In this document: positions 21,132 to 32,590 of the stretch, piece after piece
How the letters are laid out: each line of letters begins with the position of its first letter
How positions within the stretch are numbered: position 1 is the first letter of the stretch
Origin: Rhipicephalus microplus
Lineage: Eukaryota; Arthropoda; Arachnida; Ixodida; Ixodidae
Direction of reading: 5' to 3'
DNA length: 64,000 nt
NCBI RefSeq assembly: GCF_043290135.1
Contig: NC_134710.1
Coordinates: 462,931,376 to 462,995,375, forward strand
Made by a program: the position numbers and the translations under genes
The notes under the pieces: generated by a model
Seen by the model: only the letters and a program-made list of their open reading frames with translations
What the model was told of the DNA's origin: nothing
Databases searched by the model: none

Positions 21132-22394
21132 ATGGCGGAAGAAAGCACTCAGCAAAGTACGACCCAGCCTCCGATGGTCATCGTGCCCACCGCGTTATGC
21201 GTGCACGATCTACCGTTTTTCGACGCTACCGATGAGCCAGACCTAGAAGATCGGCTGTCGACATTTGAAAAGGTAGGCGTAAGCAACAAGTGGGACGAAC
21301 CTTCGAAGCTGCAATATGTACCCTTCTACCTAAAAGAGGTAGCGAGTCTCTGGTTTAACAACCACCAATCAGAATTCGCCACTTGGGGGGGCTTTTAAGA
21401 TATACGCATTACCGATGTGTCCGGTCGCCCCGTGGTACGCAAGCTTCGTGTTGAACAGCGCTTACAGGGAAGCACCCAACTTCAGAGAGGAGGCTTCACA
21501 AGCAACAGCAAGGATGTGCTCGACTTGTGCAAGCGCCTCGACCCTTCAATGATAGAAGCAGACAAGATCAAAAACATCTTGAAGGGAATGGACGAGTACG
21601 CTTTCCAGATGCTGCTGGCCAAGGGCCCACGTACCGTGTCCGAATTCACCCCTCTTTGCCACAGCTTCGAGGAGTTGCGCAAACGACGGGTCATGACACG
21701 GCTGCCGGCGGCTACTGACGAATCTCTCGCAGCATTGATCCTCGGTGAAGACCACAACACAATATTGTCTGAAATCAAAAGATATGCGCGCGAGGAGGTG
21801 GCCCGACAACTTTCATGCCTGTCGTATCTACCGGCCACGGAACCCTCTTCTGAGCGCGTCGCGCCCGCCATCAGGCAGGTAATCCAGGCTCAGGTCTCTG
21901 AGGCACTGCTGTCCATCATTCAGAACACACCTGTTACCGCGTCATTGACTTACGCTGCTGTTGCTGCTACTCCGCCACGACCTCCGCTTGGGCCGACTCC
22001 CCAGCCTGTGCGAATACCAACGACGCCATTAGGAGCAACACAGCAGCGCTATAACGGAAACCCTTGGCGCACGGCTGACAATCGCCTGATCTGTTAGGCA
22101 TGCGGATATCCAGGTCAAGTGGTGCGCTTCTGGCACCGACGCTTCGCAACGGGTGCGGCTGCATTTACTAAATTATCTGACTGCTCTTTGCCAGCCCCAT
22201 ACAACGCGCAACGAGAACTGCCCCGTCAATGCGACCGACAATCAGTGGAACGCGACCCGTCACCAAGCGAACTAGACTACCACCCTGCTGCTAACTACCG
22301 ATCATTCGGTCCCCGTCGCTCATCCTCGCCACGCCGCTACCGTTCTCCGTCCCCTCTGCGTCGCCGACTGAACCCCATAGAGACGGAAAACTGA
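21132..22394 (+). pseudogene. Gypsy-1 gag
   Basis: A Ty3/Gypsy capsid gene in pieces. 21132-21398 reads PMVIVPTALCVHDLPFFDAT, then SNKWDEPSKLQYVPFYLKEV and SLWFNNHQSEFATW, the capsid N-terminal region. A frame break near 21400 is followed by 21417-22097 (SMIEADKIKNILKGM, FQMLLAKGPRTVSEF), which matches the capsid C-terminal domain. The Pro-rich region follows. The knuckle region near 22095-22150 is degenerate (CGYPGQVVRFWHRRF). The last frame ends in an RS-rich tail, SSPRRYRSPSPLRRR, at TGA 22392-22394. It would form the virus-like particle core. Its stop abuts a frameshift-type signal. Confidence 0.8.
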
Positions 22395-22422
22395 CTGCAG
22401 CAGCTCCGGAAGCACGAGCTGC
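22385..22422 (+). promoter_or_regulatory. Gypsy-1 gag-pol -1 frameshift signal (degenerate)
   Basis: GGAAAAC (22385-22391) in phase G GAA AAC directly precedes the gag TGA. After an 8-nt spacer, GCAGCTC (22400-22406) and GAGCTGC (22416-22422) form a perfect 7-bp stem with a 9-nt loop. Slipping -1 opens a frame leading straight to the protease motif LAIVDIGAAVSV. The heptamer differs from the GGGAAAC of the other copies by one base. Confidence 0.75.
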
Positions 22423-23175
22423 GAAATCGCCACAATGTATAGGTCCTCGCGCCTTCCCCACAAACGTTTTGGAAGTGTTTGTTGAAGGTCTACGAACTCT
22501 TGCGATTGTCGACATCGGTGCTGCCGTATCTGTGACGAGTCAGAAACTCTCCCGTTTGATACGAAGAGTAACACCACCGCCTTCCGACGTTTAGCTGAAT
22601 ATAGTGAGCGCGCGAACAATTCGACCAGTCGGAGCATGTACGGCGAGAGTAATCATTCAGGACGTCCTGTACCACATCGATCGCAGGTGGAATTTTTCGT
22701 GTTTTCTGATGTGACATCTACCGACAATGAGCGCACTTACCATGGCGCACTTCCGACATTGTTGTTACTCCTCTTAGTGCCATTGCTGTCCCCGTCAATT
22801 GCACTGAATTATCAGGCTCTACCTTTGTGTTCTCCCCATGTGACGTTTTCAGGAGCCGGCACGATACGCCTTTGCCATACGCCGTTCTGCCACTTCATCA
22901 AGATACTTCCTGAATCATCGTTTGCAAATCTAATGCATGCTCTCTCACTTTAAGAGCTCAGTAAACACTGGGCCATGTTTTTTCTGTTGATGGCAACAAT
23001 ATTGTGCCTATTGAGTCCCACAACCCTGCCCAAGAACTTCCACTCAACGCTGTGACTCCTGTTTTTATGCGGGATGACTACTCCTCCGATATCTTCGATC
23101 GTTCCATCGACAGCAAGCTTCCTTGGGATCAACGGGATCAGCTAATAACCCTTATGCACGAATTCCGAGATTAAT
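22395..23175 (+). pseudogene. Gypsy-1 pol, 5' fragment with protease
   Basis: In the -1 frame after the gag stop, the sequence reads SPQCIGPRAFPTNVLEVFVE, then LAIVDIGAAVSVTSQKLS, a retropepsin motif in which the usual DTG has become DIG. The frame stays open from the slip site to a stop near 22590. Other frames continue PVGACTARVII and later FMRDDYSSDIF with LITLMHEFRD near 23150, the spacer just before RT. RT, RNase H and integrase are absent, so the element is truncated. Confidence 0.7.
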
Positions 23176-23179
23176 TTCA

Positions 23180-24357
23180 CCTTCCTCAAAAGGAACTTGC
23201 CCCCACCCCCTCCCCCAGCGATCTCCGCGGCAGCGCGGCTTTTTGCGCGAGTTGGAAAGGGCGCTTTTGGCACTCGCAGCAGCAGCAGTGCCTAGCGACC
23301 TCCGCGTGACACCACGCCTCCGACTAAACCCCCAAACGCTCGAAAAAAGGCAAAACCGAGAGGGCTTGAACTGCGCTACCTTCGACTTGCGGGACGGCTT
23401 TTTTTTCGTTTCTCTTTGTCTCTCTCATGCTTCCTCTGCATAGGCGTCGGCTCAGAGTGTAGGAATGAAGGAGCCGACGTCCTCGTCCGTTCGCCTTTTC
23501 TTTCAATTTTTGTCTGCTTTGCGAGTTTGATCAGCCAACCGCAGCTCCCGCCTTTTGCTGTTGCCCTCGTAGGTGGCCATCACCTCGGGAGTGCTTTGTT
23601 GCTTCCCCTGTCGCGTCGCCTACGTACCACCGCATTTGCATCAATTCACTTTTGCCTGCGTGCCTGTCATGTGCGCGCTTCTGCCCACCGGAATGTACAA
23701 AAGGCCCTCTATAGCTGGTTTTTAGAACTGTGCGTGAAGAACATTTTAGTGGATGGCCCAATGCTGATCGCCAAAGGCGAATCATTTGCCGCTGCTCTCG
23801 GTGAAACAACTTCGCCAAAAACACCGGGTCGCTTCACGAATTTAAGCAGTGCTACAACATTGTTGGCAAAACTATTCCCGGTGGAAGTGAAGCTGCCAGC
23901 AGCCAGGGCAGCCAGCAGTGGATGACAAAGGAGTGGCCGGAAATCTTTGCGAAGTTTTCTCCCGTGGAGAGATCTTCAATGCCTGGTGGGACGTGAAGAC
24001 GAACTCAGTGGTCTACTGCTTCCGCAAGGCAATCTTCGAGACGGCGGAACTTGCGGAAATCAATGAAGACGACAAAAACGAGTGCATAGATGACGCGTTT
24101 CGCGAGTTAAGATGAAAACTCGCATCTTCAAAATTTCAAAAACGAAGAAGCCGGCCAAATTTAGCGATTTTTTTCACACAAATAATTGATTCTGTTGTGG
24201 CTTGTGTGCGTAATTCATTGTCATTCCTGAATGCTTCTATCGTTGGTGAGGATTCACTACAGGTAAGCTCTCGGGGCCTCGATTTTTCATATCAAAGTTT
24301 TTATGTATCGAACTAACTTGCGATCTCCTTCGAGTTCGATATATCCATGTTCGACTG
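23180..24357 (+). pseudogene. Tigger/pogo DNA transposon relic
   Basis: Plus-strand frames give a CENP-B-type DNA-binding domain: KALYSWFLELCVKNILVDGP and MLIAKGESFAAALG (about 23690-23810), then EWPEIFAKFS near 23935 in another frame. The frame 23918-24115 reads SRGEIFNAWWDVKTNSVVYC and FRKAIFETAEL, which joins the start of the DDE catalytic domain directly to its C-terminal end, so the central catalytic region is deleted. The right end reads ATATCCATGTTCGACTG to 24357, followed by TA, as expected for Tigger termini and TA target sites. I did not find the left terminal repeat. The GC-rich 23180-23660 portion is of unclear origin. Confidence 0.78.
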
Positions 24358-24359
24358 TA

Positions 24360-24970
24360 ATCATAGTTAACTAGTATTTAATGACAACCAATTGGGGTCA
24401 ACTTGCTTGCGTTGGTTATGGTAGTACACCTGGACAAAAGACATGCAGGAAATAGAGTGAAAAATAGCTTTGCTGTATGAGGCAGTGCACATAAATTTCG
24501 AGATGAAAAACATATCCACCAAAGCAAAATTGCTTGCTGAAGACGATAGCCCAAGGCAGTGATATTGAATGCTGAGGCATGTCAGCAGCCGAGGACCTTG
24601 AGTGACAGTAGCAGTGTGGCCAATATAGCTACCCATTCTTATTTTAGCATGTAATCGCTGAAATATTTCAAAACTTTGCTCACAAAAAAGAATTCATATT
24701 TTCTGAATTATGTGTGTCTTGAATTTCCATAGCATCTTTGCTTAAGTACTATCTTTCAAAATGTATCCCGTTTACCTTCTTTTTGAAAAGAACACTCACA
24801 TTGCATCGTGCCTGTTCGGGTGTTTTACAAACATGGAAACCCATGAGAATGACAAGGCTATACCACTACATTATTTAAAGCAAAAGCCATTGTTGATGAG
24901 CGCAATCTTCTTGCGTCTGCATATCTGTGCACTTAACTTATTGGTGTATTCAAACGGTGTTAATTTTTGT
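24360..24970. other. No recognised feature
   Basis: This is AT-rich non-coding sequence immediately after the Tigger TA site. No motif was seen. Confidence 0.5.
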
Positions 24971-24978
24971 TATATGCA

Positions 24979-25165
24979 CTGCAAAAACTTACACCCATAA
25001 GGGTGTATTTTGTCACATAGGCAACACCTTTTTAGGGTGTTTAGAAACACCTAAACAATATGGTGTTTAGAAACACCCTGAAAAATTAGGATGTAAAGAA
25101 ACGTCACACCCTACATTTATAGGTTTTTAGGTGTTTTTGAACACACCTAAACTATGGGTGTTCGA
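24979..25165. repeat. GGGTGT-rich inverted-repeat element with CACTG end
   Basis: Starting with CACTGCAAAAACTTACACCC, this stretch holds at least eight copies of AGGGTGTTT or its complement (ACACCCTAAA, AACACCT), so it can fold into many alternative hairpins. Similar GGGTGT-rich blocks lie at 32430-32580 and 41320-41370. It looks like a MITE with CACTA-like ends, but paired ends were not delimited. Confidence 0.45.
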
Positions 25166-25523
25166 TGAAGCTACGCCCGTGCGAGTTGGATGTAACACTA
25201 TAAGCCCCATTGAAAGGATGGCAGTTACATGGATAAGCATACTTGATCAAATGAAGCGCAATTATTGGGACAACAAAAGGAGAGACACAGGAGGTGACGC
25301 TTCGTCTTGTGCATTGATGAGAGCCGTTTATAGCACTTCATTCCATAAAGTATGCATCACCAACTGGCCCAAGCCTAAACTGTTCTCAGGGAAAAGCATA
25401 TATGAACCTTCTCTGCGGCTGCCAGGGAAAAAAGAAGACACTGATGTTGCCCACTGCACGTATTACAACTGCATGCATGCAGCTGATAAAATAAAATGCC
25501 GTGGTCATGAAAGAGCTGCATAA
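25131..25523 (+). CDS. Hypothetical ORF, 130 codons
   Basis: This is an open frame with a mid region RMAVTWISILDQMKRNYWDN and CITNWPKPKLFSGKSIYEPS. Its first codons overlap the repeat element before it. No family was recognised and no splice context is clear. It may be chance or a remnant of an unknown element. Confidence 0.15.
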   Translation: MFLNTPKLWVFDEATPVRVGCNTISPIERMAVTWISILDQMKRNYWDNKRRDTGGDASSCALMRAVYSTSFHKVCITNWPKPKLFSGKSIYEPSLRLPGKKEDTDVAHCTYYNCMHAADKIKCRGHERAA

Positions 25524-27480
25524 CACCTGTGTATATACATGTAGGTAGACTGGGCCAAAAATGACAAAGTAGCACGCGTCAGACACATGCGCACACATAC
25601 ACATGCGCGCACGCACCACACCACACTAGTGCAAGCAGTAAGCCGTAGCGTAATGTTAAGCAGAACATAACACTGAAGCAAAAAAAAATTAAGCACATAT
25701 GTTCACATCTGCCTTAGTTTTAGAAAAACTGCAAAAAGTCATTAAGCACAACTCTGACGGCCTTCTGGAAAATTTTGAAATATCTCACGTGACCACGTTT
25801 TTTCCTCTCCACACTAGAAATTCATTGTTTTCAATACAATAAATCGCCATAACTTTCAAAAACATTTGCACTAGTCGGGCAAATGGCTGAGTGGTATGGC
25901 GTTAAATGACACCTATACAAAAAAAAACACGTTGAAAGAGTAAGCGAGTTTCTGGAGTCACATTTACAGCCCAATATAAGCCTCTGTATAACTTTCGACA
26001 TTAAATATGATAAGAGTCGACAAGGTAGTGCAATTGGGGTTGTAAAAATGTGATGTCAGCGTTGGTATATTTCTAATTACAAAAGCACAGCTTGTAACTG
26101 CTGCTTGGACAGTCATCTTCAGCGGCTGAGATGACTGTGCCAGGCTGTTCTTTCTGTACAAAAAATTCAATCCCAGAAACCTGAAATAAATACACAAGTA
26201 ACAAAGATCGAAGTTTCACAAAGAGTGCAACATACAGTATGCACCCTGCACAACTAACTGCTTTCTTATGTGTAAGTATAAATTGAGTGCTTAGCAAGCG
26301 TATTCAGCGGCATTGGGCTCCACTGCAATGAGAAATGCAAAAAAAGGTATACTGAGCAATAAAGGCATAAAAAGTGCGCTGTGGCAGAATTGCTATACCT
26401 TTCGTGACGTAGATATGAACCTTACTTTGCCCTTATAGCTTGCTCAAGCAGGCAAATAAAAAGGTGCAGCTCCAAGTTGATAATGTTCCATTAGCTGCAT
26501 GCGTCGACCAATCTAAGTGAATGTCAAGCTCCATGTTTAAGTATGCATCAACACAGCTACATGTGTATTTCTACAGGTCTACCATGGTAGTCATTCGATT
26601 AGTTTATTAAAAGGAATGCAGTACAACGCGCATAAGCATATACTTATTTTATCTATATTGCACAAAAGCACACCGCCAATGAGCATACGTGGCGGTATGT
26701 ACATTGAGAAAGTTTTCGGTGCAGGTAACTTGTAAAATTAGGTAGTGGGTAGTTACCTTTTGAAACGAAAATGATACTAGTGTTCTTGAACTGGTTCACA
26801 TTGACACGAGTATATAATGGAAGAATTGGCTATTGGGTCTTTCCACATTAGAGGTCTCAGCGATTTGGCGACCATCTCAAATCTATTAAAAAGGTGCTGA
26901 TTTATTGAAAAAAGAAGTCAACTGCTAGAATAATTCGCAGACAAACAATTTTTTGCTCATGTGGCTGCCTCCTGAACTTCCCGGAATCTCATCTGGGTGT
27001 TTGTGGAATAAATTATTTTTTAAGTACCTCTTCTTTTTCCTTGCCAAGTTTGATCTACACGTAAAGGCTTGCGTAAAGTGTTTGAAGCTCAGTAATAATA
27101 ATATTACCATTATTTCCTTAAATACGCCTAAAATAATTTAGCCAAAATGTGTTATATCTGCATTTTCCTATATAAATACTGCACTTTGAATGAACGTCTG
27201 AGGAGTGAATACTTATTCATCATAAGGTATATTTTGAGCAAAAAAATATTTTAAACCTCTCAGGCAGTCAAACTTTACGAGTAAAATTCACGAATTCCAC
27301 AAAATTGTTGTTTTGTCAATAATGAGACGCGACTTGCACACCATGTGGTGGTTTAATTAAAATAATCTTTGTACCTAAATCGAAGGCAAATAAACTGTTC
27401 TTTTCATGTGCCAAGTTTTGTCATAGCAATTTATGTTTTGAGAAAAGATCACAGAATATTCACGGAGTTATTGATGATGA
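25524..27480. other. AT-rich non-coding stretch
   Basis: It includes a CA/CG-rich simple repeat around 25575-25625 (CACACATGCGCG type). Otherwise there are no protein motifs, RNA genes or repeats that I could recognise. Confidence 0.5.
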
Positions 27481-27644
27481 GTGGGGCGAAGCGTCCGTCC
27501 GTCCGGACGCACAAACAGATGGACAGAAAGCCTGACGCAAGTATGGACGGACAGAAAAACGAACGGACACACGGACAGACCAACAGGTGGATGCCAGGAC
27601 GGACAGACGAAAGCACAAATGTACGGACGAACGATTCGCCCCAC
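27481..27644. repeat. GGAC-type minisatellite bounded by GTGGGGCGAA inverted repeats
   Basis: GTGGGGCGAA (27481-27490) and its exact complement TTCGCCCCAC (27635-27644) enclose about 145 bp of degenerate GGACGGACAGA repeats. The paired ends suggest a mobile unit whose interior is an expanding tetranucleotide array rather than a simple microsatellite. Confidence 0.75.
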
Positions 27645-28160
27645 TAATATTCATTTTGTCCGTGTATAAGCTGAGAAAACCACTAACGGCATTTATTGTG
27701 CAACTGATAGAGTGGCTACATACTATTAGTACGACTACAGAGAATGGAACGACCTACGACCTCAAGATCTTTGCCTCTAAATAATAGTTGAAGCTTCTCA
27801 TTCGCCATTTGTTAAGACGGCAGCCGACGCCTCGAAGTTCCCCATTGCCAATGATGGGAAAATTCAATACTTATTCAATTCTTCAAAACAGAAATATTAT
27901 TGATGACACTTGCCACATACAAAGAACTGTTTTTTGCTTTCAATTAAGGGAAAATGTGATTTTAATTTGCAACAACACATTGTGCAAATCGCGTCTCAAT
28001 ATGAACAAAAATGACAATTCTGCGAAATGAGTGATCTTTCCTCGTAGAGGTTAAAAGCTTGACATGTCTAAAATATTTTTTTCATCAAAATATCTTTTCT
28101 GTAAAGTAAGTAGTCAGAGCTCATATATCCATACAAAGTGCAGTATCGCATTGAGAAAAC
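27645..28160. other. No recognised feature
   Basis: AT-rich sequence between the minisatellite and foldback B. No motif was recognised. Confidence 0.5.
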
Positions 28161-28161
28161 G

Positions 28162-28312
28162 CAAGCATAACACGAGTGTTGAAGATTGGGCGAGTTGGTT
28201 CCTCGTAATTGAACTGGTATAGTGCATTACGGGGAAGAAGAAGGAAAAGGCCGAGCAGACCTCGGCCGTTTCTTCTTCCCCGTAATGCGCTATACCAGTT
28301 CAAGCATAACAC
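28162..28312. mobile_element. Foldback insertion B with 12-bp target duplication
   Basis: CAAGCATAACAC occurs at 28162-28173 and 28301-28312, flanking a 127-bp insert (28174-28300). The insert has a 37-nt unpaired head containing GGGCGAGTTGGTTC, then arms of about 40-45 nt (28211-28255 and 28261-28300) that pair with one small indel, with a 5-nt loop. The head is shared with foldback A, while the stem sequence (CATTACGGGGAAGAAGAA) is different. Confidence 0.9.
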
Positions 28313-29040
28313 ATTCTGACTAAATTATTGGAGACGTATGCGGCCGAAAATTCATATTATTATTACTGAGTAAAAAACACCTAGCATTGACCCCTTTGCT
28401 TAACAAGTACCAAATTCGGTATAGACTGGAAGAGCGGTACTTCTAAAATATTTTTTTCACAAACAACACTCACACAACATTCTGGGAAGTTTAGGGCAAT
28501 TATGTGACCGAATAATTTTTCTCTCTGAAATGTTTTAGCAGTTCTCTGTTTTCAGTGCATTAAACCAGCAATATTTTTTTCAAACACATTTGCAATAGCA
28601 GCCAAATTGGCTTGAAAATTTCGAATAAATTGACCCTGTTACTTTCACTCCATGACTATTGCATACTGCTCAATTAGGGCCATTTGTTTTAATGATGCTG
28701 GTAGACTGAGAAAGCATAACTCCTTCGCCCTGCAGCGTAGGCTGTTCAGTGGCTGTGCGTGTTGTGTTCCCAGATAAATATGCTACCCAGTCTTTACATT
28801 TTGGCTGCAACGCATGCTTAGGTACCGTGCAAAATGTATAACATTAGAGTGGTTCTTGCGCAACAAAAAAACTAATAATATGCTTCACATAGCAAAACTA
28901 CTTTTACATCTGAAGTACTTAGCTAAGTTAAACGCCAAAGCTACGCGAGGGCATTATAACTGAATAACAAGAATATATGAAAGTTACGCTAGACGGAAAC
29001 AAGAGAAATAAAATAAATTATGTTCGAACGTTTGCAGTTA
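28313..29040. other. No recognised feature
   Basis: AT-rich stretch with no conserved motif seen on either strand. Confidence 0.5.
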
Positions 29041-29050
29041 TGCTCAAACA

Positions 29051-29150
29051 AGAGAGAGAGAGAGAGAGAGAGAAGGAATGTAGGAAAGGTAGGGAGGTTA
29101 ACTAGACTATGCGTCCAGTTTGATACCCTACACATTGGGAAAGGGAGAGA
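29051..29150 (+). repeat. GA microsatellite with adjacent repeated sequence
   Basis: A (GA)11-type run at about 29051-29073 is followed by GGAATGTAGGAAAGGTAGGG and GTTAACTAGACTATGCGTCC. From memory this GA-plus-AGGGAGGTTAAC arrangement recurs in tick DNA; I could not verify copy number here. Confidence 0.4.
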
Positions 29151-30079
29151 TAAACAAGCGTTTACACTATTCAAGTAGGCAATTCGGCCACACATACACA
29201 AACGAAAGGTCCGTTCAAGCACAAGTCCAGAGTCGGTGCTCGATCCGCTACACAGGCTCGGCTGCCGGCAGTGTCACGCTACGTTGCGGGTGAACGAAAA
29301 ATACCGGTGAAGACGAATTTAACAAAATTGAATGTATTTGCAAGTAGGCAAACTTCACGATGCGCACCTAACGCGAAGCAAAATGCTGTGTTGTCACCCG
29401 ATGCATCAACTTGAGCTATCACGGTAGTATTAGCGCACAAAACACAACAGGAGAGGAAAGAACGACATGGACATCCCGCCCTTGTTTTCGTTCTCGGGCT
29501 TTTTGTGCAATAAAAACAGAGAGAGAGAGCAAATGAAGTACCAACATGTCCAAGCATATGCGCCTTAGATACGGTTGATGCTTGGAGCTAACAGGTGCCG
29601 TCCCGACACATGTATTAATCATTAAACTAAAATTGATGTTCATCATGAGCGGGCCCCGTTAAACACGGCTGTCAACAATCCAAACAAGCAAACAAAAAAC
29701 TTGCCCACAATTACACTTCTCCATCATCCCCGTGAAACAGTACGGACAAATATTCTCGCTAAGTAAACAAATGCTGATTTGTCATCAACTAATGGAAAGC
29801 AAAATGGTTTGAAGGCGTTATTCTCGTGATCACGCAGTCAACAAAGCACTGAACGAAACAACATGAGAACGGGACTCACTATTTCACTTCGAGTGCTCCA
29901 CAATATAAATCCGCAGGTCCAGCCTCCAGGATGGTGCATCTTTGCAATAATCAGCACTGACAGAACACACAGGTCAAGCACAGAGCGCAGGCACACTTCA
30001 AACTAAACACCGACTAATAAACTCTACCGATCAAGCAACCACGCGCACCACACGCACACACACGGCAGGGTTTTTCGCC
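29151..30079. other. No recognised feature
   Basis: Short frames only. Near 30050-30063 there is a CACACA tract before the GC-rich block. Nothing else was recognised. Confidence 0.45.
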
Positions 30080-30715
30080 AGCGCACGCAGTGGCATGTAG
30101 GACGACGCCGGTCCTATTCCCGCGTTCTGCGCCCACTGCACGCGCCCAGCAATCCTGGGCAGCCAAGGTTGTATAGGGGCGAGACCTGATGGCACCGGTG
30201 GTGCTTTCAGACCGGTTAGATGTGGTTTAACGCTAGCTCCGGCCCTGTACTGATTGCGCCGGCGCTGCTTTTGTAGCGTTAGCTACACTGGCTTCGCTGA
30301 GTCAATTTCGCATGACACTGGTCTGCGCATGCGCAATGATACTCCGCCGCCAGTGTGCGCGCAATTCGATGCGCTGCGCAGACGATCAGTGGTGTCACGC
30401 ACCGAAGCCGGCACCCTCTCACACTCGGCTGCGGCCGCCCGCGACTTGCCGCCGGCAGTGTGCGTTTTCCAGAGGAGTGCCGTCATAGCTTTGGTAGACA
30501 TATGGACGCCGATGCGCGCTCCTTCCCTGTGCAGTCGCCATCTGACACTGCGCTGGAGCCGCTTGATAGCGCCTCTGACTGGCGTTTGCCACTGTAGTAT
30601 AGCCATGGAGAAGGAGAGTGCAAATGCTGCTCAACGTTGCCGTAGAGCGGAGAAGCTTAACTTATCGGATCCCGAAGTAGTTTCCCGGCAAAATAAATAT
30701 ACATGTGCCACATAA
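30080..30715 (+). promoter_or_regulatory. GC-rich CpG-dense block with a possible first exon
   Basis: This ~600-bp block is distinctly richer in CG dinucleotides than the AT-rich DNA on both sides, with many GCGC, CCGCCG and TGCGCA motifs. At its downstream edge an ATG at 30604 starts MEKESANAAQRCRRAEKLNL, an Arg/Lys-rich start that runs to a stop at 30715. This is the only place in the window that resembles a host promoter with a 5' exon. No splice donor or downstream exon could be confirmed. Confidence 0.3.
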
Positions 30716-32253
30716 TACGTATACCGTGCGTGTATGGAACAGCTGTAAGCATGATATCTGGAAAGCTAAGAATAATCAGCTGAACCTTTGCTAACGCTAC
30801 GTATATCCTGGCATAGCTGAGCTGAGCCACTGCCATTTTTTTTCCTTTTTTGCGGCAGTGATCTGTTGCAGTATACTCGTTCGTTAACAGTGCATCTAAA
30901 TCGCAGTGAACATTGCGACGGTGCGGTGTGGCCAGCACGAGCTGCTAGTCAGAACGCGCATTTGTAACATTCAGAAGCAATATTTAGCGCACCTTCACCG
31001 ACCCAATGTAGTGAATACTGGCAAAAAAGCTAAGCTGGCGGTTTCGCTTAGCTCTTTGGGTATTTAGGGACTGCGCACTCAGGGTCACGCAGGCGATATT
31101 TTATCAGAATTTTATTTCCGTAAAGACGTTGCTCCTTGCAACATTTCATGCATCGGCCGTTACACTATTTGATGAGAACATATTGCCACGTGCGTGCTGT
31201 GAGAAAGACGAAGACGACAGTGCATACAAGCATCTGCACGCTTTTTTGCCGGAAGCAATAACGAGAAAGAAGAGGAACACTCTGGCGCACAATAAATAAA
31301 AATACTGACTTACTGCTACTTTCACAACCTGTATATACCACTTTTGTTTTCACGTCACGACAATATAATTGTACTTAGCTTGCAGTCCTTGGAGCAGAAG
31401 CGCGGCTGAAAATATTTCATCAATGTTGATTTCTCACTACCTACAAAGTCAAGGCTTTGACCCAAGCACGTCTGCTGGGAAAGTGAAATAGAATAAAAGA
31501 AGTGGAGCCACAAAAAAAAACAGAAAGAGGGAGAGAACAGGAGAATGCGTTTTGGCTCCCCTGAGGAGAGCTTCATTCGCAATTCAGTCAACAAGGCTCC
31601 CGCCGTTGTGAGCAAGGCTGCATCAAGGTCATCCCAATGTCTTTATTCTGCCTTTTTCTTTGTGGTTGGTATCCTCTTCCTAATTTCCTTGACGCACTTT
31701 AGAGGACACATGAAGAGGAACATTAGCTACAGTAATTCAATAAAACGTGCCTGCTAAAAATACATGACGTGAATGTTCGTTTTTAAGAGACCTAAAGGCC
31801 CGTTGATGTGGTGCTTATGGCAGAACAAATGTGCAGGTGGTTTTTTTTTGCAAGCGGCGGACGTTTCACCTTCAGCTTTAAAAGCTTCGATCTTATGGGG
31901 ATAGGGGGGTAGGGGGAGTGTTCGATGAAAGAGTACGCCAGTGAGCGCAACATCACCTTCTTCAGGCAAGTTAGTGCAATTTGTGAGTGTTGACTAATCA
32001 CGCAAATGACACAGATGAAAGGAACAGATACACGAGGATTGGCCCTCACTCTACTGGGCAAGCCGCGCTCCTGTTTATTTTTCGTCTTGTAGTCGTTTGC
32101 GTACTTTATCGATGAAAACTGCGTTTTGGTCACATTATTTCCTGCTTTCATTCATTACTAGACCCGCAAGCAGCTAGTGGAAGGAGCCTTGTGTGGTATC
32201 AAGATGGTTAGTGTATACTAACAATATAAGCCGAACTGCCCGAAAATGTCGTG
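30716..32253. other. No recognised feature
   Basis: Non-coding, AT-rich, with scattered short frames. No repeat or RNA gene was recognised. Confidence 0.5.
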
Positions 32254-32411
32254 CATTTGTAGCCTTGTAGGCCCGTTTGCTCAGATTTGGGTGCACGTTA
32301 AACAACCCCAGGTGGTAAAAATTGCCGGAGCCCTCCCCTACGGCGTCTCTCATAATCATATCGTGGTTTTGGGACGTTCAACCCCACATATCAATCAATC
32401 ATTTGTAGTCC
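32254..32411 (+). mobile_element. tRNA-derived SINE (Ruka-like), 5'-truncated
   Basis: 32265-32399 covers the 3' body of the SINE: TTGTAGGCCCGTTTGCTCAG, CCCCAGGTGGT, GGCGTCTCTCATAATCATAT and a TCAATCAATC tail. The tRNA-like head is missing. CATTTGTAGCC (32254-32264) and CATTTGTAGTC (32400-32410) form a target duplication with one mismatch, so this is a genuine 5'-truncated insertion. Confidence 0.9.
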
Positions 32412-32424
32412 TCTTCACAAAATC

Positions 32425-32590
32425 CTTATTATAAGGGTGTAAATGGTGTGTTTTAGGGTGTCTTAATTATTCAATAACTCCTCAAAGTTTAGAATTGGAG
32501 TGTAAAAAGGGTGTTCACATGGGTGATTTTAATGCGAATACCTGTTTTACAACCTTTAGAGTGTAAATTTTGGTGGTGTATAGCGTCATA
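32425..32590. repeat. GGGTGT-rich repeat block
   Basis: TAAGGGTGTAAATGGTGTG, TAGGGTGTCTTAATT, AAAAAGGGTGTTCACATGGG and TTTAGAGTGTAAATT occur in succession. It is related to the block at 24979-25165. Its terminal AGAGTGTA resembles a CACTCT-type transposon end. Confidence 0.4.

Noticed and set aside
27369..27669. Overlapping frames rich in DGRTDR-type repeats
   Set aside because: They are translations of the GGAC minisatellite on both strands.
30254..30606. Long frames on both strands in the GC-rich block as a gene
   Set aside because: Open frames are expected in GC-rich DNA with few stops, and no motif was seen; only the small ORF at its edge is kept, with low confidence.
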